The notes beneath the pieces are model-generated. The model did not search any database, was not told the origin of the DNA, and worked only from the letters and a program-made list of their open reading frames with translations. A stretch of DNA of 64,000 nucleotides from Bombardia bombarda (taxonomy: Eukaryota > Ascomycota > Sordariomycetes > Sordariales > Lasiosphaeriaceae): NCBI GenBank assembly GCA_030512295.1, contig JAULSR010000002.1:7006001-7070000 (forward strand), written 5' to 3'. The translations under genes and the position numbers were made by a program. Shown here one piece after another: positions 57,539 to 64,000 of the stretch; the stretch's first letter is position 1, and each line of letters starts with the position of its first letter.

Positions 57539-59503
57539 TCAAGCCGCCTTGCCAGGCAAGCTGCCCACAACGCGCATCTCTCCCCTGGCCTGGCGACTCG
57601 CGCCCTCCATCTCGACGTACTGCAGCGGCCTGTACACGGGATCCCACATCTGTTCGCGGATCCACTCATCAAGCTCCTCCTCGTCCGTTGGGATATTCTC
57701 CTCTGTTGCTACGCCTTCCTCGATCGCAGCCTGAATCACCTTGCGTGCTACGCGGACGCTCACTTCGCGCACCACGTTCACGCCCGGCAGTAGCGGTGCC
57801 GTATCGTCCTTCAGTGCGGGGCCCATCTCGGCCACGCCCTGCACCGCCGCGAACAGCATCTTGTCTGTCACAAGACTGGCGCGCGACAACACGCCGCCGA
57901 GCCCGATACCCGGGAAGACGACGCTGTTGTTGCATTCTGCGACCTCGATCTCGACCTCCTCGCCGTCTTTTCCCCATGGGCCCTTCACTGGCTTGAACGG
58001 GCTGCCTGTGGCGACCAGTGCCTTTCCGTCTGTCCATTTGAGCAGGTCGGCGGGCACGGCTTCGTGGAGTCGTGTGGGGTTCGACAACGGCAGGATGATG
58101 GGGCGCTCAACGTGGGAAGCCATGGCACGCACGATCTCCTCCGTGAACGCTTTGGGCTTTGTGGAGGTCCCGATGAGGACGTTTGGCTTGATCTCGTTGA
58201 CCACGCCTAGCAGGTCTGTCTTCTTGTCGCCCCACTCCTCCCTCGGCCTCGCGTAGCCCTTTTGGGCGCCCGACAGCTGATCTACTCCCGTCGTGAGCAG
58301 TCCGGGCTTGTCGATGAGCCTATTCGCATTATTAGCAGCCAGAACTCGGTAATAGCGAGGAATGGGACATGAAGATAGGCTTACCATATTTGCTTTGCGG
58401 CATCTTCCTTGCCGATGCCCTGCTCGGCTGCAATGGCATCGCGCACCTGGTCTGCAATACCCACCCCGGCTGTTCCAGCGCCGAATACGATGATGCGCAG
58501 GTCACTGAGCTTCTGCTTGCTGATATGCAGACCGGCCAAGATAGCAGCCAGGGTAACGCATCCGGTCCCCTGAACATCGTCATTGAAGCAGGGGATCTCT
58601 GGTCTATACTTTTCCAGAATGCGACGTGCTGATCTCCCGTTAGAATGCCCCTTCAACACACATCTGTACCGTATGGGAATATGTAGGTAACGCACCATTG
58701 TGTAAGCCAAAGTCTTCAAAATGGATGTAGGCCTTGGGATAAAGTTCGCGCGCGGCCGTGACAAAGGTGTCAACAATGTTGTCATACTTTTCCCCACGAA
58801 CCCGTTTTTCGCGGAGGCCAAGGTACAAAGGGTCCTTCAAGAGCTTTTCGTTGTCGGTGCCACAGTCCAAGACAACGGGCAATACTCGATTTGGGTGGAT
58901 TCCAGCGCATATCGTCATAAGCACCAGCTTTGCGCTAGATATCAGAACACCGCCACATCCTTGGTCCCCAATACCAAGAATCTCCTCTCCATCCGTCACC
59001 ACGATGTAGTCAATATCCTCTGGCCTTCCCCACAGCGACAGGTCATGTTTGATACGATCAACGTCATGGATGTTCAGAAAGACGCCCTCGGGTCGCCTGA
59101 ACAGGCGCGAATAGTTCTCGATAGCATCGCCCTCTGTGGGAGTGTAGACGACACTGAACATTTCCCCCAGATGATCATGGAGAAGCTTGAAGAAGAGCAC
59201 CTCATTCTGCTCCTTCATGGATGTAAGAAATGTGTTTTTAGCAAGATCGTCCGATCGGGCACAATACTGGTCGTAAGCCCGCTGGACCTGCTGCTCCAGT
59301 GTCTGGACGCTCTGCGGTAGCAACCCATGCAGGCCGAAGTCACGACGTTCATCGCTGGTAAACGCGGAGCCCTTGTTGAAGTATGGGTGATTGAGGATGA
59401 CAGAACCTCTGAGTGCACACTCGAGTGGCCCTTTTGTGCTGAGTGGGAGTCGGCCAAACTTGGAGATATCCTCCGCGTTTTGTTTGTAATATAGTTCTGG
59501 CAT
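57539..59503 (-). CDS. NAD(P)-dependent malic enzyme
   Basis: Three exons, minus strand: 58696-59503, 58385-58628, 57539-58319, giving 610 residues. It catalyses oxidative decarboxylation of malate to pyruvate, yielding NADH or NADPH. Family marks: GLHGLLP, VVYTPTEGDAIENY (the malic enzyme signature), RPEGVFLNI, VVTDGEEILGIGDQG, GGVLISSAKLVLMTICAGI, HFEDFGLHN joined to ARRILEKY, CFNDDVQGTGCVTLAAI (metal-binding acid residues), IVFGAGTAGVGIAD (dinucleotide-binding GAGTAG) and IGTSTKP. The start was set at the ATG at 59503 because the codon opening the longer frame (59515) is GTG. No clear mitochondrial presequence is seen from this start, but an unfound upstream exon is possible. Cofactor preference cannot be decided by eye. 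Downstream exons join with GTGCGT and GTAAGC donors. Confidence 0.93.
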
Positions 59504-61273
59504 CGTGGTGAACACCTACTTGCAGTGGACACGGCTTCTTTTGAAAGAGAGCGAAGGTAGGAGATCAAGACGGCGATGAGGAACCTGAACTGCGGGCAAT
59601 CAACGACTTGGAGTGGAACAAAGCCACTCAATCTCAAACGCCTCGGATGCGAGATATAATGATGTTTTTAGACAAGAAATCACGTTCAGTTAAAACACCA
59701 AATCCTGCCTTGGCATGGTGGTGGCACGATTTTAGCCCGGATAGGCCGGTGACGTAGGTTGACAATGCCACACTGAGGGCAGGTGCGGGCGGTTGAACTG
59801 TTCGATGCTACCTAGGCAGACTAGTGGAACGAGTGACTGGAAATCCGGGCCATTGATGTACTGTGTATAGTACGAGTGTACTTACGACGCGCAGGCGCCC
59901 GGAACTGCCCGCCATTCACGATGGTTCGTCGGCCAACAAAAGCGCGATTATGAGGTACCGACGCTGTTTGTCGCGCTGCTCGCGGTGAGCGTGGTGGTTG
60001 GAAGTCTCTCCTTTCCAACAAGAAGCCGAGCTCCACCAACAGAGCGTGTAGATACATACAGCACTTCCAGGGACCAAAAGCTACGGGAACCAGAGGAGAA
60101 TAGGTCTTTTGTCTTTTCCCCACAAGACGGGACCATCACAGAAGACATACGAGACGTAAATAATAAAAAGATGTCGGAGCGCTTGGAGCCTCGCCTCAGT
60201 GGATCCGTGTCAAAATTAATTGACACACAAAAGGCGGGGACTATGATGGTCCTGGTGGGTCTCTCTTGCAGCATAGAGACACAGAAAGAACCGTGAGGTC
60301 CCTCCTCATGCCCACCCACCAGCCCCTTACAAGACGCGACACAAGACGTGAAGCGCAGAGAAGGTCTTCGTGAGAAGCCTCACCACTGAACCGGCGAACC
60401 GGCTCGCGAGTGGCTGGTGGGTGGATGCTGCGTTGCAAGTGTGTGTCTGGGAAGAAATCCAAGAGGGAGCTTGGGATCCGGAATTGCATGCAGTTTGCGC
60501 AGGACAATTCGACTGATTGCCTGCCTTACCTTTTTACACTAATTGTCTCGATATCTTGTGCCAGTCAAAGATGCAAGAGGTTGCATGAGTTGCATGACGG
60601 TCGACAATGAGGTTGGTGTGTTGGCTACCGGGCAGGCGATGCTCTTTTTTTTGTTTTTTTTTTTGCTGGATTGTGAGGAATTTTCTTGCTTGTCCGAAAT
60701 GGCACCTTTTATTCATCTTCGCCTGCTTGGCTTTGTGCAGCTGGTGCCAGCTGAAATGGCCCCAGTCGGCCCCACCGCAGGAGCTGAAGAGACCAAAAGC
60801 TGTTGCAGCGGAGGGAGGTATTAATTTTGTGCTCTGTTAGCGAATCCGCATTCCAGTGTGATAAACCCCAGCGTCACTAACATCGTAGCGTAGCTATAAC
60901 AACACTATTTGCCCCTTCATTTCTCCTTCATTTCCCGATTTTTCTAGACTTTGGTAGAAAGCTTCGGCTGTCGGGCGCGGCTAGCATCATAATTCAATCC
61001 CACCCGTTATTATATACGATTTTCACGCCCTGATGAGCACCACAGGGGACGCCTGGACCGACTCCCGACATGAAAAGAAGGTCGTGAAATTTTCGTGACC
61101 AAAAGAATTGCATTACCGATATATTTTCCAGCGAAATTGACCTATTACCTACCCCTTGGTCAAGCAAATCTCCAAACAAGAACAACAAAATCGCCCACAT
61201 CCCGATAAACCTCATCTCTCGCCCCTTTTCGACTTCGTATACAATGGACTAAGTACCTAATAACCTTCACGAC
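59504..61273. other. intergenic region, no gene recognised
   Basis: About 1.8 kb. Poly-T tract at 60643-60664. Small frames on both strands match no family. The distal part is the 3' flank of the CFEM gene. Confidence 0.5.
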
Positions 61274-62191
61274 CTACACCACAAAGATGGCAGCAGCCGC
61301 CACAGCCATCTGCAGCCCAACAAGGTTGCTCACCGGCATAGTCATCACCGGGACTCCGCCGCCCTGCGAGGTGGAGGTCGACGCTCTGCTTGAAGTCGAT
61401 CTCGTCGAAGTTGTTGTGCTCTCTGCGGTCGTTGTGCGGTCACTCGCCGGGTTGGTCGACGTAACAGTCGTGGTTGTGTTGGCCGCCAGCCCGCGCACCG
61501 TAGCATTGCTGGTGATCACGCCGCTGGCAATTAATGTGGCGCCCGACGCGATGAGAGCGACCGAGGCGGGGATGGTGGTTGTGATGGTGCTGTCGCCGCT
61601 GGTATAGGTCGAGACGATGTCGACCGAGGCCGTTACGGCCGAGTTGATGATCAGTGTCTCCGGGCCGGTTTCCTTGGCCGCCGAGATGACGCCCTGGGTT
61701 ACCAGAGCAGACACGGCAGCCGGGGTGGGTACTGTGGTCTGGGAGCCATCTTTGGGAGCTGCTGCTTTTGCGGCTGTTGAGTGAAGGGGGTATTGTCAGC
61801 AACTTAGTTTTTGTTGTTGATCTAGGAAAAGAAGGTGCTTGCCGTTTCCGCAGTACGCGAGTCCGTAGTCGACAACGGCGCTCCTCTCGGACGGGGCACA
61901 AGCCTGGATCGAGCAGTCACGAATGCCATAGCCAAAGTTGGGCTTGCCGCACAAGCAGGCAGCATCTGGCTGGCCGTTGACGGGCTGACAGCCCAGCTCG
62001 GCCGCTTGCCCGATCATGTTGTTGATACATATTTGCTTGCGTTGTATAATGTCAGTTTCTTCTGATGTGTGTATGTTCCAAGAGATTATACTAGGAAGGG
62101 CTGAGCTTACGCCGCAGGGAGGCAGGTTGTTGGTGACCTGGGCGACGATAGCAGGGCCGGCAAGGGCCGCGGCGAAGACGAATCGCTTCAT
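61274..62191 (-). CDS. CFEM-domain GPI-anchored cell-surface protein
   Basis: Three exons, minus strand: 62111-62191, 61843-62035, 61274-61773, giving 257 residues. A signal peptide (MKRFVFAAALAGPAIVAQ) is followed by a CFEM domain: LPPCG, QICINNMIGQAAELGC, DAACLCGKPNFGYGIRDC, ACAPSE, GLAYC. The spacing fits the eight-cysteine pattern, and the aspartate before CLC is the residue used in haem-binding members. The rest is S/T- and A-rich, likely O-glycosylated, ending in a hydrophobic stretch (VGLQMAVAAAAIFVV) typical of a GPI signal. CFEM proteins act at the cell surface in haem or iron capture or as effectors or wall proteins. The second intron appears to use a GC donor (GCAAGC at 61837-61842), needed to keep the frame. 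Confidence 0.88.
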
Positions 62192-62686
62192 GTTCCGTGT
62201 TCTTGGCTCGTTGAATTCTCTAGGCCAATGGCAACAAACTGTGAACCGATCCGGATGTGGGGATGCGACGAAATCAGTTTTGTCGTCAACGTTGTACAGG
62301 GTAGTTGTCTCGTCAGTTGTGAACAGCTAGGTGCGACAATAAAGTTGGAAACGGATCGATCGATGGTTTGCTCATCAGGACAAGACTTTTAGATCAGTAG
62401 CTCTACGGTTCATGGACGAGATGACGCATGATATCCGAACATTTGCTGGAATAGCCGTGGGAATCCCGGAAGGTCTACCAACAGGTCTCGTGTAGCTTTG
62501 CTGGCGCCGTAAAGCAGGTGACAACGCCACCAGGGCAAGCCAGAATCTACCCGCACGATTCTACAAAGGCTCAAAATATGTTCCAGACAATACCAAAAAG
62601 CAACGCAAGCCCAGTCGCTACATGAGGAACAGCTGTTCTTTTTTCTCCACTCTCTATAGTTGCCACCAACGCATCTCCCTGTGCCT
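62192..62686. other. intergenic region, no gene recognised
   Basis: Promoter of the CFEM gene and 3' flank of the chitosanase gene. Nothing else seen. Confidence 0.5.
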
Positions 62687-63534
62687 TTATGCTGGCCTCG
62701 AAGTAGTCAAAGTCGGTGGCATTCCAATCCGCCCCTTCGGCCCCGGCACCGCATCGTGGCCCCTAAACGCAACGTACAGTATATTGGTTCCATCATAGCC
62801 GTTGTTGCCCGTCATGGAAGGTCCCTCACATGCCGTTGCCAGCGCGAGAGAGGCCTCGCCCACCATTGGCTTGTCTCCGTCATCACCATTGGTATCTCCC
62901 CAAATTCCATAAACCAACTGGTCGCCACAGACCACGGCGACGATGCTCAGCGGCTCGATCCCGCAACTGGTCGGATCAAAGCTTGGCCATCCGCCCGCGG
63001 CCTTGGCTTTGGTAGCGTTGGTGGTTCCCGTGTTGCCAAAGACCACGTAGGGGATCACGTACGGGTCCAGGTCCTTGATGCCCACGTTGTAGCTCTCCAC
63101 CACGTCCTGGAAGGCCGTCGTGTTTTGCAGGTCGGGGCTCCGCCCGTAGCTGCACCGCCCGTCATCGGCTGGGCCCCCCTGTATTCCGTCGCAGTCGACG
63201 TCCATATCAGCGAGCTCACCATGCCGGCCCTGGATGAATATGACGTTAGATGTGTCCAAGTGGTCGGCGCAGTACGAGAATGCTGTATTTCAGCTTGGGT
63301 CAGTGACCGGATGATTAATACATAGAAAACTGTTGAGAGAGTAGACGTACAGTTTGTGCCATCATCAGTCGCGTAGAAACCACCGGCTAGCACGTGCTTG
63401 CACGACCCTTGGGATCGGATCGTGCTGTAGAGGCTCATAATATTGTTGGGAGTTGGTCTGCAGGTGATGCAGGTGGCGGTGAGGAGTAAAACAGCACGCG
63501 AAAGTGAAAAACGAGGAGAAAACAATGTCAACAT
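62687..63534 (-). CDS. GH75 chitosanase, secreted
   Basis: Two exons, minus strand: 63351-63534 and 62687-63282 (intron GTACGT...ACAG), giving 259 residues. A hydrophobic N-terminus (SRAVLLLTATCITC) acts as signal peptide. The mature part matches fungal glycoside hydrolase family 75, endo-chitosanases that cut beta-1,4-linked glucosamine polymers: GGFYATDDG, NVIFIQG, DMDVDCDGIQGG..DDGRC, TAFQDVV, YVIPYVVFGN, PLSIVAVVCGDQLVYGIWGDTNGDDG, VGEASLALATAC and LYVAFRG. The conserved acidic residues (Asp in DVDCDG and Glu in VGEAS) are present. Length fits a catalytic domain without binding modules. It probably remodels the fungus's own chitosan or attacks that of others. Confidence 0.92.
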
Positions 63535-64000
63535 GGTGACTTGCTGCAGCAGGTGAGAATTGATTGGCTAAGGCGAGATTGCTGAAATTGATGCCGCAAG
63601 GTCGCGCTTAATAGACATGTCGGGGTTAACAGATCCAATAATCCGAGGTACGTAGTGGTAGATTAGAAGGGAAGAGATATGAGGTAAATACTTGGCGGTT
63701 GGATTGGGGTAATGTTGAATCATTAAAGGAAGTGAAGAGCAAAAGGCGGTGGGTTTTTCGGTTAAGTATTGGAAACCAGACCTAGAAGAAAGGCGATATG
63801 TGCAAGCTTTCGGGATAACATCCACAAGGCAGGATAGATTAACTTCGGTACGAGGAATAAGTCAAAACTTTGATTCCTTCAACCACGTTTCAGATAGCTA
63901 TTGTAGAATTATGTGCAAAGAACCCGACATTGGCATGTGACGGATAATTGTTGAAAGTATCTTCAAGTTAGGATACTGGTTATATCCACATCCAAACCAA
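63535..64000. other. promoter region of the chitosanase gene
   Basis: No gene recognised before the end of the window. A small minus-strand frame at 63568-63825 has no family match. Confidence 0.5.

Noticed and set aside
59215..59637. Upstream exon giving a mitochondrial presequence to malic enzyme
   Set aside because: The frame exists but its residues do not look like a targeting peptide, and no good donor joins it to the malic enzyme frame.

Overview
This window is nuclear DNA of a filamentous ascomycete (Pezizomycotina, most likely a Sordariomycete). Genes are short and unlinked, on both strands. They are interrupted by introns of roughly 45-100 nt with GTRNGT donors and YAG acceptors, often with a CTRAC-type branch site. 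The families present are typical of this group: CFEM, HET, HeLo, PTH11/rhodopsin-like membrane proteins, CmcJ-type oxygenases, GH75 chitosanase, an AA8 cytochrome domain, DUF3669 and DUF7053. There are no operons. Exon boundaries below were worked out by hand from splice signals and reading phase.

Layout. 0-12 kb: a CmcJ-like oxygenase (+), a seven-exon rhodopsin-domain membrane protein (-), a decayed DUF3669 gene (+) and a five-exon MFS sugar transporter (-). 14-18 kb: an acidic repeat-bearing orphan protein (+) and a polytopic HGSNAT/DUF1624-like membrane protein (-). 18-28 kb: gene-poor, with a 257-bp MITE-like element, a SCOC-type coiled-coil gene, an intron-containing tRNA and an AT-rich block with a 15-bp-period minisatellite. 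28-36 kb: a 1,457-residue low-complexity conserved-type protein (-) and MTC1 (+), divergently arranged. 36-45 kb: an accessory, self/non-self-recognition-like block with an ankyrin protein, a HET-domain relic, a small helical protein, and a HeLo-domain protein divergently paired with a large AAA+ ATPase. 46-56 kb: a secreted AA8-like cytochrome, an F-box/LRR-like protein, a 2OG-Fe(II) oxygenase with an unusual C-terminal end, a DUF7053 protein, a second rhodopsin-domain protein and a secreted alpha/beta hydrolase. 56-64 kb: ribosomal protein uL14, malic enzyme, a CFEM GPI-anchored protein and a GH75 chitosanase.

Housekeeping genes (uL14, malic enzyme, MTC1, SCOC-like, tRNA) sit among surface, secreted and recognition genes. 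The most interesting region is 36.7-45.3 kb. There a cell-death-type HeLo domain is fused to an ATPase-like region that keeps a Walker B-like strand but has no recognisable P-loop. It faces a complete AAA+ ATPase across about 0.67 kb of shared promoter, beside a degraded HET gene. This could be an undescribed two-component incompatibility or immunity module, but that is inference from architecture and position. Other signals worth checking are a stop codon inside an in-frame 57-nt potential optional intron in the 2OG oxygenase gene, the MITE, the minisatellite and the two decayed genes.
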